This document shows, in pieces, positions 1 to 12,000 of a stretch of 64,000 nt of DNA. Under the pieces are notes generated by a model, which saw nothing but the letters and a program-made list of their open reading frames with translations, had not been told where the DNA came from and ran no database searches. Both the position numbers and the translations under genes were made by a program. This stretch comes from Struthidea cinerea. Lineage: Eukaryota; Chordata; Aves; Passeriformes; Corcoracidae. The stretch is taken from the NCBI GenBank assembly GCA_013397865.1, contig VZTI01002583.1, positions 149,512 to 213,511 of the forward strand, in the 5' to 3' direction. Position 1 is the stretch's first letter. Every line of letters begins with the position of its first letter.

Positions 1-355
1 AGGAATGGGATAATAGTATCGGGAATGGGGATAATAATATCGGGAATGGGGATAATGATATCGGGAATGGGGATAATGATATCGGGAATGGGATAATGAT
101 ACCGGGAATGGGATAATAATATCGGGAATGGGATTCAGGGAATGGGGATAATAATATAGGGAATGGGATATAAGGAATGGGGATAATAATAGAGGGAATA
201 AGAATAGTAATATAGGGAATGGGGATAATACAGGGAATGGGGATAATAATATAGGAAATGGGATATAGGGAATGGGGATAATATAGGGAATGGGAATAAC
301 TGGAAATGGGGATAATATAGGGAACGGGATATAGGGAATGGGAATATAGGGGATG
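1..355. repeat. G-rich minisatellite, unit about 20 bp
   Basis: Degenerate tandem copies of GGGAATGGGGATAATAATAT, with length variants that lose part of the ATAAT spacer. The array starts at or before the window edge and decays by about 350-400. Paired G3-4 tracts separated by AAT recur along the plus strand. It lies downstream of the RPTOR poly(A) site, in the flank. Confidence 0.9.
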
Positions 356-359
356 GGAG

Positions 360-735
360 GTATGGGATGGAGGCTGTAGGGGCTGGGGGTACAGGGACAG
401 CACCGATTCTTTCCCACAGGCATGGAATTGTTCAGGTTGGAAGAGCCAACCCTTCCCCCAGCACTGCCAGGATATCCATTTATCCCATCCGGCTCATTCC
501 TCGGAGCGAGCCGGGCCGCAGCCAGCGCTCCAGAGCTGGATTTGCACCCTGGGATCGCGGCGTTCCTGCTGCTCCTCGGAGCAGCCACCGGGGCTGGGAC
601 ACGCATCTGTCCCCAACACCTGCCCCGTGACCGCCTCTTCCCCGGGGCGCTGCCCACAGCCCGAGCCCAGCACCCCAAATCCACCCCGGCTCCTTCCTGG
701 GCCACAGCTGCCCCCGGCCCCACAAAAGGATCCTC
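360..735. other. GC-rich intergenic flank, no gene seen
   Basis: This lies between the minisatellite and the predicted RPTOR 3' end. Plus-strand open frames exist (a frame beginning at 422 runs to 862), but they match no family I recognise and run into AT-rich UTR-like sequence. No supported feature. Confidence 0.5.
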
Positions 736-739
736 ACAC

Positions 740-2987
740 CGGGAAGTGTTTCTGCATTTATTTTTTATTAACCATTTATTTGTCTGTAATAGTTTTACTC
801 TCACATTACAATCCGTGTGGGGGTTTTTATATATTTTTTTAAACTTTATTTTTGTAAAATAAATAGAGATAAGTGAACTTTTAAGGTAGGACGCTCTCCA
901 GATCCTTGGTTAAACTCTGTGATTCCATGATTGAATCTCTGCATCAGACCTGTGGAAGCACAGCCCACACACGCTCAGGTAAAAGCCCACCAGCCCCAAT
1001 TCCTTAAAATCCCACGTCCTGGACGCGGGGCTGCACCGGAGCCTGGCGGGAGCAGCCGGGCAGGAGCTGCGGCTCCCACCACGCCCCTTCCCCTCTCGCC
1101 AGGTATGTCCTGTTCCTTTCACAAAGACACTGATACCAGTTAAAAATCTATTGTTTTTGAAGCTGTGAATGTTAACGGGTTACGTGAGATCCCAAACGCT
1201 GGCTCCACCCCCGCGGACAGCCCGGGAGCGGGTCGGGAAGAGGCACAGCTCTGTTAGACCATAATTAACTTTGGGTAACTTAGAAGTGGATTTTTAGGTA
1301 GTTTTTAGGTTTAAAGCCTTTGATTCATTATCCTGTGACGTGGCCTTCGGCCTCCCTGATGGGGACGGTGCTGGGGGGGACCCGACATCGGCTCCACCGC
1401 CGTGGTTTGGGGACCCTCTCCCAAGCCAGAGTCCCGACGTGCCTGTGGCACCTTGGGGTGGCCACGGGGCCCCTCCCCGGCGTGGCCCGGGAGCCTCAGC
1501 CCGCACGGACACGGTGACGAGGGGCAGCAGCAGCAGCGGCGACGGGCCGGACGCTCCGCGGGCAGAGGTGCGGCCGCCGTCAGCACAGGGACAGAAGGGT
1601 TCTGACCCCTTCCCTCACCACATTCCCTTCAGCACAGTTTGCTGGGAGCCCGCAGATCCCGTGGGACTGGCTGGAAGAACCCCTGGGAATCCCGGGCGCT
1701 CGCAGCGAGTTCTGCAGAGAGCGAGTTCTGCCCCCGGCTGCGCCTCCGGGAGGGAACCTGTCCTTCGGCTGTGCTCCCCCTTCCCACACCCATCTCCAGA
1801 GCCAGCACGGATCCCGAGGGACAAAACATTCATTATTCCGACGAGCAGGGTGCGGAAGACGGAGCAGGCTTTGCCCGGCCAGCTGGGAGGAGGGCGCTTT
1901 GTTCAGAGCAGTGACCCGCTGCCTTCCTCCTCCTCGGCGATGCTCTGTGCCCGGCTGGCTCCGTGCCTGCTTCCAAGGGGCAGATGAGCCACAGCCCTGG
2001 CACACGGCGTCTGCAGCTCCAAGTGCCCAGGTCCCGGCCCTCACCTCGGCGCACAGCAGCCGTGGGGAGCACACAGAGCCCAGGGTGGGCCCGGGAGCCT
2101 CCCTCGCCGGGCAGAGCTCCCGGGGCCCGGCCGTGGGTGTGGAGCTCCGCGTGGCACAGGGACAGTGGCAGCAGGAGGGGCAGCGCCTGAGGTGCCCCCA
2201 GCTCCCCACCAGCACCGTGGGCTTGGCTGGAACGTGGTGACACCGGTGACTTGCTCCAGGCTCGTTGGGATGTTGGAGATCTTCGTTCCCTTTCTTCCCT
2301 CCTCTTCCTCGCAGGCAGCTTTACGGAGTGGGACATCCTGCCCCGCTCTTGTCATCTCCCTGAGCCCCTTCCCGCAGGATCCCTGCCTGCCCAGGCCACC
2401 AGGTCCCCGTCTGTCCTTGCTGCCAGTGGAGAGGACGCTGCAGGGAGGGAGGAGGAGGTTCATGCAGGGGAGATGCTTCCCTGCCTTCCCGGCCCTGCTC
2501 AGCAGAGCAGGAGCAGGTACATCCCATGCTCGGGTCGCGCTGCCCTGTCCCAGGAATTGGGTTTGGCACAGGGTTGGCAGCAGCTGGAGGGTCCTGTGGA
2601 GCTGTAGGTGAGTTCTGACAGTCCTTGAAGAACCCACGCTGCAGCAAAACAAGGAACAAAGACTAAAACAAGACCCTTCTCAAGGGTGATGCCTGATCCA
2701 AGTCCTTCCAAGCTCAGGAGCCGTGTTTCTGACAGAGAAGCCAACCACTGGAAACAAAAATAAATGTTCCTTTTCTGTAGCTTTTAGAGGATATAGCTGG
2801 AAAACAAAACAAAACAAAACCAGGAGATTGTCTCTTCCCCTTGTCAAACCCATCAGTAGCTAAGTCAGAAGAACAAATGTTCAAGTTATGGGGTGCAGCA
2901 GCAGCCAACACGAAACATTCAAGTCGATGATTTCTCTATGTACAGGGAGGCCCTGCCCCGGAGCCGCTCCGGCCGCGCCGGGCGCCG
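740..2987 (-). other. RPTOR: RPTOR 3' untranslated region (predicted)
   Basis: This follows the TGA at 2988 with no intron signal needed. The far end is set by a minus-strand AATAAA cluster at 757-780. About 2700-2950 is AT-rich, about 1340-2650 is GC-rich, and 740-900 is AT-rich. Long overlapping reading frames on both strands here are a by-product of GC-rich sequence. The exact cleavage site and possible use of earlier sites cannot be settled from sequence alone. Confidence 0.6.
757..780 (-). terminator. Poly(A) signal cluster for RPTOR
   Basis: Three AATAAA hexamers on the minus strand lie at 757-762, 764-769 and 775-780. They are followed about 10-25 bases further on by a GT-rich stretch (minus-strand complement of about 721-745), the expected downstream element. 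An additional AATAAA lies upstream at 845-850. Cleavage would fall near 735-752. Confidence 0.6.
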
Positions 2988-3056
2988 TCATCTGATCCTC
3001 TTCTCCACCGAGTACACCGAGATGTAGAAGTCATTGCTGCCGACGGCCAGGTGGGG
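2988..3056 (-). CDS. RPTOR: RPTOR exon 34, terminal coding exon (residues 1313-1334)
   Basis: It encodes PHLAVGSNDFYIS and ends SVEKRIR before a TGA stop at 2988-2990; human ends SVEKRVR. It closes the seventh propeller blade. The acceptor is CCCGCAG. The exon continues downstream as the 3' UTR. Confidence 0.97.
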   Translation of the reverse strand, partial: PHLAVGSNDFYISVYSVEKRIR

Positions 3057-6000
3057 CTGCGGGAGAGCACAGGGACAAACAGGCACCGTCACGGCGTCAC
3101 CCCGGCCGGGAGAGCCCTCTGAGACCACCGAGGCCACCCTGTGACCGATCCCCACCCCGTCAGCCCAGTTGTTCCTCGGACACCTGCAGGGATGGGGGCT
3201 CCTCCAGCCCATTCCAGCACCTGAGCACCCTTTCCATGGAGACATTCCTGCTGCTGCCCACCCTGAGCCTCCCCTGGCCCAGCCTGAGGCCGTTCCCTCT
3301 CCTCCTGTCCCTGTTCCCTGGGAGCAGAGCCCGACCCCCCCGGCTGCCCCCTCCTGTCAGGGAGGTGTGCAGAGCCACAAGGTCCCCCCGGAGCCTCCTT
3401 TGCTCCAGGCTGAGCCCCTTTCCCAGCTCCCTCAGCCGCTCCTGGGGCTCCAGCCCCTTCCCAGCTCCCTCAGCCGCTGCTCCTGTGACCGCCTCCAGGT
3501 CCAGGTGTGGAGCAGTGACAGGCACAGGTAACAGCGACATTCCAGCTGCTCCACAGCTCTGCCGGAGTTACGGGCCCATTTCAGCCACAGGGGAAAATTA
3601 TGGGCACTATTAGTTGCCAACTGCCAACGTAATTTCTCTAAATGACTGCAAATCTGCTCGTTAGGAGCTGATGCCTGGGCTGAAAATGAGCATTTCCTGC
3701 AGTGAGGGGACCTGGCCCGGCCGGACAGGGCTTTGCTTTGCGTGTTTAAAGAGCAAACTGCTCTTCCTATTACATATTAAATATTTGTGAGCTGATCTGC
3801 AGGTTTCCAAAATAACTCTTGCAACACCCCCCTGTTTCCCCATCCATTCATTGTTTTCTCAGGTTTTCCAACTCCTCCATTCATTCTCCTCCCTGGGTGA
3901 GCAAAGTCCACCAGGCAGATGGGACCTCCCTCCTCCCTGAGCAGCAACCAGATTCTCTCTATAACTACTGCAGAGCCCCTCAGCTGTGAATACTCCAAAA
4001 TCTCCTTTTGTTCTGCCTCATTCCAGCCTTTATCAGATCAATCCTTTAATTTCTGCAGCTCTCCTGTTTTCCTGGGGTGCAGTTTTCCCCTGCACAGCAC
4101 CAGCCTTATGTGAGGCGGTGTGAGAGCAGCCCCAGTGAGACACGGCTGCAGAGCCCAGGCAGGGGGTAAATGAGCACATGGAATTTGGGAGTGTGATCCT
4201 GCATTTCTCCTGTCACCTCAGACAATTCCTGAGGCCAAGGAGCCTGAGCTGAGCCAGGCTGCAGAGCTGGGATGGGAACTGCACCTCAGCTGGAAGGGCT
4301 GAGGTGCTGGAACCCTGTGCAGCTGCAGGTGTCCCCCAGAGACCAGCAGCACCAGCAGCACCACTGGTGTGCTTGCCTGGAGCTTGGCTGGGAGTCAGCT
4401 CAGAGCTCCAGGCTGGGGCAGCTCCCCTTGCCACTGCGGGGGTCTCTGTGCCATCCCCTCCTCCCACAGGGACACCGGGACATGCCAACCCCAAATGCCA
4501 GCAGGGATACAGACCCAGTGAGGATGGAAGGCCAGGCAGCTGATGGCTCCCACTCTCTGTCCCATGAACCCATCGTAGTACTTGATGTTGTTGATCAGCT
4601 CCCCGTTGCCGTTGTAGATCGCAGTGAACTGGTTCATGGAGCCACTGGAAGGGAAGGGACAGAACACGGAGTCACTGGCAAGGCTGGCAGGGGACAACAG
4701 CCCCTGGCTGAGCTGTGTGCCAGACCAGAGTGCGGCCGCTCCCCTGAGTGGGAGACCATTAACTGGTGGCCAGAACCACAGTGACCCGTGGTCACCCGGG
4801 ACAGGAAAACACGGAGAGCTGATGCCCAAACGCACCCAGGGCATCCCCAACAGGCTCCGGGCCATGGGGCTGTGGAGCAGCTTCTGGTCCCCACTCAGAG
4901 CCCAGAAATGCAGACACTGAGCAGGGATCCAGTGTCCAGGGTTCCACTGATGGATAAAGGGATAAAGTTCCTGAGCAGCAAACATGGGAAAGAAGCTGCA
5001 CTGTTGTGGTGAGGTTAAAAACAGTAAATGATGTCTGTGGAGACAAACCATCCTCTCCAGGGATCATGGAATCATGGAATGGTTGGGGTTGAGAGAGACC
5101 TTAAAGCCCTCCTTGTTCCATCCCCTTCCATGGGCAGGGACACCTTTCCCTATCCCAGGTTGCTCCAAGCCCCGTCCAACCTGGCCTTGGACACTGCCAG
5201 GGATCCAGGGGCAGTCACAGCTTCTCTGGCCACCCTGTGCCAGGGCCTCCCCACCCTCACAGGAAGAATTTCTCCCCAGTATCCCACCCAACCCTGCCCT
5301 CTGGCAGTGGGAAGCCATTCCCCCTTGTCCTGGCACTCCGGGCCCTGCTCCACCCCTCTGATCCCTCTGGTGCCTCCTCTGGACTCGCTCAGGCAGCTCC
5401 CCGTGCTGGGGCTGCAGGAATGGCAGCAGCACTCACCACGCAAAGAGGTTGGCCTGGGGGTGGATGTCGAGGGCCGTGAGCCCCTTGACGATCTGCAGCA
5501 CCTTCATGGACTCGGGCATGCGGGGGTCGAAGAACCGCACGTCGCCGTTGACGCTGCCAACACAGTGCCACAGGTCAGGCTGTGCCCAGCCCGATCCCAA
5601 AGCCAGGCAGGGGGGCCACAGGGCTGTCCATGAGCCAACCACCTCCCCGGGGCACTGGGACAGGGAACGCACACGGCCGAGTTCCCACCGGTGCCGTGAT
5701 TTGACCCCATCCACAGCACGTTCTGTGCTGGAACAGCGGCTCAGGATGGATCCCATGCTGCTGATCCCTCACTGCCCATGGCTGAGCGTGTCCTCCCTGC
5801 CCTGTCACACCCGAAACACCCAGCTCCACGTCAGCCCCGAATTCCTGTGCTTTGCACAGCAGGAAATTGCCTTAGAAACCTCCAGGCAGAGGGGACGTGC
5901 TGGCACCATCCTTTACTCCAAGTGTCTGGGCACCAGGATCTCACTGTGCCCTCACATTTGTTTTCCTTGGATTTTGCTGTCAGCTGAAGCAGAGGGAGCT

Positions 6001-9000
6001 GGGAGGAACTGGAAGTGAGGTGGCTCAGCTCCACAACCTGAGCCCCTCTGGGAAGAGCCCAGACCTGCCTTTTGAAGCCCAACATTCCCTCACAGCTCTG
6101 CAGCCCCGGGAGCAGCTCCCAGGCTGGAAAGGCTCTGAGGAGAGGGGACCTCAGCCCTGGGCACAGGGACCTGACCCTGGAGCTGCTGGAGGAGCTTACG
6201 GAGAGGAAGATTAAAAACTCCAATATGGGAGCTCGACAAATCTGGCGGCTGCATCACATAATCCCCTTTCTGAAAATCTTAATACATTTTTGCTGGTCCA
6301 TCCCCCGCCTCAGGAATGTTCTGAATCCCAGAAAATTATGTTTTGTTTCCATTTTCTAATCAAGAGGAAGAGGCTCTTTGTGTGCAAATGGTGGCTTTGT
6401 GACAATAAATTCTGTTCTGCTGCTCCTTAATGGCCAAATCAGTACCTGCTGTTCTGGCCACAGTATTTACCAGGCAGCAGGAATGGATTTAGGGAACTGC
6501 ACAGGAATCCTGCCCAGGAACGTGCCCGACAGATGCACCATCCACCTTCCTCCTCTTGTTGTCTCCCAAATGACCCCACGGAGACGTTGGCAGTGAAGCC
6601 CCCCACCACAAGATATTCTATACCCAGCTCCTGCTTCCCTCCCCTCCTCCTCACACACCTTGTGATTCCAGCACCTTGTTTACTCCCAAACCACGCCAAG
6701 GGCCTCCCAAGGAAAGCTTCACGTCCCTTTCTGCCTCCTCTCCACCGAGTTTGGAGCAGGAGTTAATTACTGAAGCAAATGTCAAGCTCAAGAGCTTTAC
6801 CCTCTCAGCTGCTGGGATACCAGGGACAGAATTTCCAGGGAAAACCAAGCTGTGTGTAAGGGAAAGCAGCTCAGGAGTGCGATCCCGTGTACCTGACGCT
6901 CATGATGTTGCCCTCGGGGTGCTTCTGCAGGTAGGCCTTCACCACCCAGGCCGTGTGCTCCCGGTAGGTCATAACTCGGCTGGGGACAAAGGGACACCAC
7001 GTGTGAGGTGAGGTGAGGAGGACACGAGCAGCCCCCCGAGCCCGGGGAGGACGGGAGTTACCATTCACTGAGGGCCATCCTCCTGTCGAACACGCGGATG
7101 GAGCCGTCCCCCAGCCCCGCCACGATCAGGGAGCGGTGGGAGTCACAGGACAGGCTGGTGACACAGCTGTCAGCTCCCGTGGGAATGTCCTGCCGAGAGA
7201 GCACACAGACACCGCGCCGTGGCTTCGGGGCCCTAAACCAACGTCCTCATCCTCATCCTCCTCCTCATCCCCATCCTCACACCGAGCAGGGTGAGGCAGC
7301 TCCGGTGCCCCCGAGCCCCACCAGTGACCCTGTGGCCCCTGGCAGCTCCGGAGCCCCGGCGCAGCCCCAGAGAAGCCAGGCAGTGCTGTGCCCCCTCCCG
7401 TCCCTGCTGTGGCACGAGTGACAGGGACATCCAGCACATCTCATTAGAGACGCCAGACACGGCGTGTGTCGGGAAAGTGACACGGAAAAAGGCAGCTGGA
7501 GCTGCAGGGACAGCAGGGCACACCGGAACACGCCGGGCACCCACGCTGCCACTTCCCCCTTTTTGCTTCTGGAGGCAAAAGAATTGCTCAGAATCATCCC
7601 TGTGCCTGTGGGGAGGAGAAACACTTTCAATTAAAACTAGGAAAAAAAGCTTGAGCAGCTCTGAAAAAGCAGGAATGACGATCCTGGAATCACAGAAGTG
7701 GTTTGGGTTGGGAGGGACCTTAAAGCTCCTCTCATTGCACCCCCTGCCATGGGAACACCTTCCACAGCCCAGGGTGCTCCAGGCCCGTGTGCAGGAGCCC
7801 CGCTGGAGCTGCAGGAGCTCATTCCACACCTCCGTGCTGTCTGTGCCTCTGTGCAATTCACCTCCGGAGCTGCTCCAGCCCGGGCTGAGCGGGGAGAGGC
7901 ACCAGGCCTGGGGCTGCTCCAGCCGCTGCCCACCCCCAGCTCCTCCTTTGAAGCAGCAACACTCAGCAGAAGTGCAAATGAAGCACTTGTTCCTCCAGCT
8001 CCAGCCCGAGTGCTTCCAGAGGTGTGGGATTCTGTAGTTCAAAGAGGGAAGCACCTTTATCCGCCTCGATTATTCCTGCTCTTTGTGCTGATTCTCACTT
8101 TCCCAGTTACTGAGTCAGGAAGTTCCAATCACTTGAATTTCAACACCCAATCTTCGCAATTAAAAAAAGAAACAACATGTTTTTAGATACTTTCGGTGCA
8201 ATCATTAATCATCATCATTTAAAAGATTTTCGCCTCCTGAATTTTGCTGCTCCCTAATTTGCATAGAAAAAATAATACGTGAAAGTAATTAAGATGAACA
8301 GAGGCTTAATTATCCTGCATCGCAGGGTCAAAGTGTCGCAATTAATGTTCATCCAAGGGTAATTAATTTCGAGAAGCTTTGAAAACTCCACTTCCTTTTT
8401 ATTCCAGCATGGTGCCTCCATTCTCACCGCCCAGCTGCTTCTCCTTGGAATTTCTGAGAAACTTCCGTGTGATTGTGGCTGGCGTGAACTCTGGCAGGGC
8501 CTTTTCCCCGCTACACGGCGCAGAAAGCTCTGTGTGCTTCCACAGACTCTTACACTATTCCAGTTACATGCTAATGTGAAACCCAAACTGCATCCCAGTG
8601 CCTGCCTCTGCACCCCAGTGCCTGCCTCTGCATCCCAGTGCCTGCCTCTGCACCCCAGTGCCTGCCTCTGCATCCCAGGGCTCACCTCTGCATCCCAGGG
8701 CTCACCTCTGCATCCCAGTGCCTGCCTCTGCATCCCAGTGCTCACCTCTGCATCCCAGTGCCCATCTCTGCATCCCAGTGCCTGCCTCTGCATCCCAGTG
8801 CCTGCCTCTGCATCCCAGGGCTCACCTCTGCATCCCAGGGCTCACCTCTGCATCCCAGTGCCCATCTCTGCATCCCAGTGCCTGCCTCTGCATCCCAGTG
8901 CCTGCCTCTGGTCTGCACAGCCTCACCTTCCCCAAGCATTGCTGCCCACCCAGAACAGCACAGCAGCTTCCAGGAGAGCCCTGACACACTCCCTGAGTAT

Positions 9001-12000
9001 CTGCGTGGTTTTATTGATCTTGGAAAGTGGCCCTGGGGCAGGGGGGCAGCGGGGGCAGGGCAGCAGGAGCTCCAGGACCTGGCAGCTCCTCACGGAGCAG
9101 GCTCAGGAGCTTTGGGGCACTGGGCCCATGGGAGGTGTGCCGGGAGGGAGAAGGTGCTGGGATCAGCAGGCAGGTGTTACCTGTACTTTCATTTCCCGAT
9201 CCGTGTCCCAGATCCGGATTATCCTCACGTCTCCCGAGGTCATCAGGAGCCCGGTTTCTTGTTCCCAGTCCACCACCATCCCTGCTCCTGAGACACAACA
9301 AGGCAGGGGTGCGAATCAGCGCCAGCACAGTGCCTGCACTCCTTGGAGCATCAGCTCTCCTGACCTCGTGTCCCAGACACCGTCACCGCCAGAGGAAATG
9401 TAAATTCCAGACACAGACACCCCACACATCCTCCAGACGGGACTGAACCAGATCCCAGACTGGAGCCCAAACCGCCTCTGCCCCCTGGTCTGAGTGAGCG
9501 CTGGGAGAAGCCGAGCACAGCCGGTCCCTGCGGGAGGGGAGCACAACTCCCGGGAACTGCCGGGGCTGCCAGGGGCCAGCGCAGTGCCCAGCGCCTCAGG
9601 AGAACATTAAATGCTGGTCGCAGAGACTCAGCTGGTGCCACCTCGCACAGCACGACCTGAGAGCTCCTGGACCGACTCCTTGTTCTGTCAGAAAGATGTG
9701 GGAGATGTTCCTGAACAGGGAACAGCCAAGCCAGGGCTGCAGTAGAGTGAATTTAACAGCTGGTGGGAGCACAAACCAGTTTGCTGCACAGACTGGTAAG
9801 GAGGGGAACACCCTGCAGTGACAACAGCTCAAACACCCTCACAAAGAGCTCTTGCTCCTCATCCCTGAGGGCACACATCAATCTCCAGGGCAAGTCCAGG
9901 ACAGTGTCCCATCCAGGCTGCATGAAAAACACAAACAAAAAACCCCGGGAGCACCACAGGAGGGAACCAGAGAAGAACACCAGGCTTGGTGGCTGTTTCC
10001 AGCCCCTCGGGCAGGGCAGAGGCAGCAGCAGCACCCCTGCCTCTCCTGGCAGCATCCCTGCCTCACACAGCAGCATCCCTGCCTCCCAGAGCAGTTGTCC
10101 ACCCTCTCCTCCGTGCCAAAGCGAGCCTCTGGTGCTGAGCAGTGTTTCATAACCACACAACTGGAGTCAGAACCCTCTGCAATGCATCAGGACTGCAGCT
10201 CCTGCCCCGAGCACTCACAGAGCCTTCAGCACCATCCCCGTGTCTCCACTCCACCGCGTGCTTGTCCCCAAGGTACAAACGTGCATTTGTCTGGATTTAC
10301 TGCCAGGAATTATCCCCAGCAGGAAATTCAAGCCTGCCCCAACATGCTCTTTTGTCACCAAAGGGCCACAAGTACCTTGTACCAGAACATCCACGGTTAC
10401 AGAGCACAAAGGAAGCAGCAGACACATCTAGGAACACTGAGCTCTCCTCCAGCACGATGGAATGACCTTGTTTTGCACAGCTTCAGACAAAACATTCTGC
10501 CCCTCTCCCCTTCCTAAGCGTCACATCCCAGCCGACGCCTGATCTTGCCACATCCACGGAGGAGGTCGCTGAGGTTCATTGACAGTCCCTCACCTCGCCG
10601 CGGGAAATTCGGGACTCTGGGCTGATCTGGGAGCTTGGATCTTTGCCTTTAGTCAGATGGATTGTTCCTTCAGATTGCCTGGCAGCTCGCAGGGCTGGAG
10701 AGCCGAGGCAAGCAAGCAGGCAGTGACGGAGATGATAAACACCACTCAAGTGTTTGCATTTGTCATCTGTTTACGGCCCTTGCGACAGGACAAACCCGGC
10801 AGCTGAGACGGATCCGGCCATTACCATCCCCGATGGAGCTCAGCAGGCAAAGGGCTCAGGGGCAGATCCAAAGCTCCCAATTTCCCAGGAACATGCCCCA
10901 GTTTGAAGACAAGGTTTCTGTCTGATCAGCACCAAGTCCCGCCCAGCTGCGGTTCCAGGGGCTGCTCTGTGCAGGGGGACAGGGAAGGTGAGTTTGGGGG
11001 CAGAGGTGCCATTTTTGGTGCCTCTCTTGCTGTGCCAAGTCTGTCACTTGGACATTCAGCAGTGCCATCTAGAAGGGCAGGGAAAGTCTCACGGAGGGGA
11101 GAGGCTGCAGAGGGATTGCACAGAGATTCCCTCGAGAGACGAGCAGATGGAAAGGACAAGGGTTCACCCCCAGCCAGGCTGGAGAGAAAGGAGGGAGACG
11201 ATCACGGGATCCTGGAATGGTTTGGGTTGGAAGGGACCTTAAAGCTCATCTCATTCCACCCCTGCCTTGGGCAGGGACACCTTCCACTGTCCCAACCTGG
11301 CCTTGGACACTTCCAGGAATGATGCTGGGCACGGTGTGGCTCGAGATCCTGCAGTTCCTGCCTTTCTTATTAGAACTTAAATAGTCCAGCTCAGTGGTAA
11401 CTGCTGCTCCCTGGAAGAGGGAAGAGCAGGATCATCCCAAAGCAAGGATCTGCCTGGAGGTGGTGGGTCCTGGCCGCAGAGGTGCCCGTGCTGAGCCCTG
11501 GGCTGGGGCTCTGCTCCTGTTGCACCCCAGTCACGCCCTGACCAAAAAGGGGACGCAACTGGGAACACTGAACCAGAACTCCAACCTGTCTGAAGAAAAG
11601 CCCTCGTGCATAAATGTCAGTCACTCGGAAGTGTGTGAGGGGAAGGAAAGCTTCCTCCGACTGCGAAATGTTCCATCCAGAGCTGGCACTCACAGTATGG
11701 AGCGAGACAGAAATAGCTGAACTATTTCTATGTACAAGCAAAGGTTTGCATGGCAGAGATGATACAGGATTGGCTCATGCTTCCACGCTCAATTCATAGT
11801 ATTTTGGGATGAGGAGTGAACGTGGGATTGAATACTAATGATCATTTCCTTTTTAATTAACAGAGGTCCTACTCCAGGATGTTACAACCGAGCCTGCAGC
11901 CCACCCACGGGGCCTTGGCTCCTGGGCTTGGCACCGGAGCTGCTCCTCAGCCCCTCCTGCCCACAGGTGCTGCTCTGAGCACCTGCACAGCCCCGGAGCT

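Larger units (their letters stand above)
7190..9180 (-). other. RPTOR: RPTOR intron 29 (1991 bp)
   Basis: Contains a CCT/CAT microsatellite, a short CR1 3' end, the AT-rich candidate element at 8100-8380 and the 16-copy minisatellite, in that coordinate order. Confidence 0.9.

Noticed and set aside
422..862. Plus-strand 146-codon frame preceded by a CCCACAG-like acceptor, with a downstream AATAAA at 858
   Set aside because: The peptide matches no family I know, turns into AT-rich UTR-like sequence, and overlaps the better supported minus-strand RPTOR poly(A) cluster.
1580..2336. Long overlapping minus-strand frames (211 and 167 codons)
   Set aside because: They lie inside the predicted RPTOR 3' UTR; Pro/Ala/Gly/Arg-rich composition reflects GC content.
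8534..9403. 289-codon plus-strand frame and companions
   Set aside because: Created by the 20-bp minisatellite, which has no stop codons; the repeated peptide is a translation of the array.
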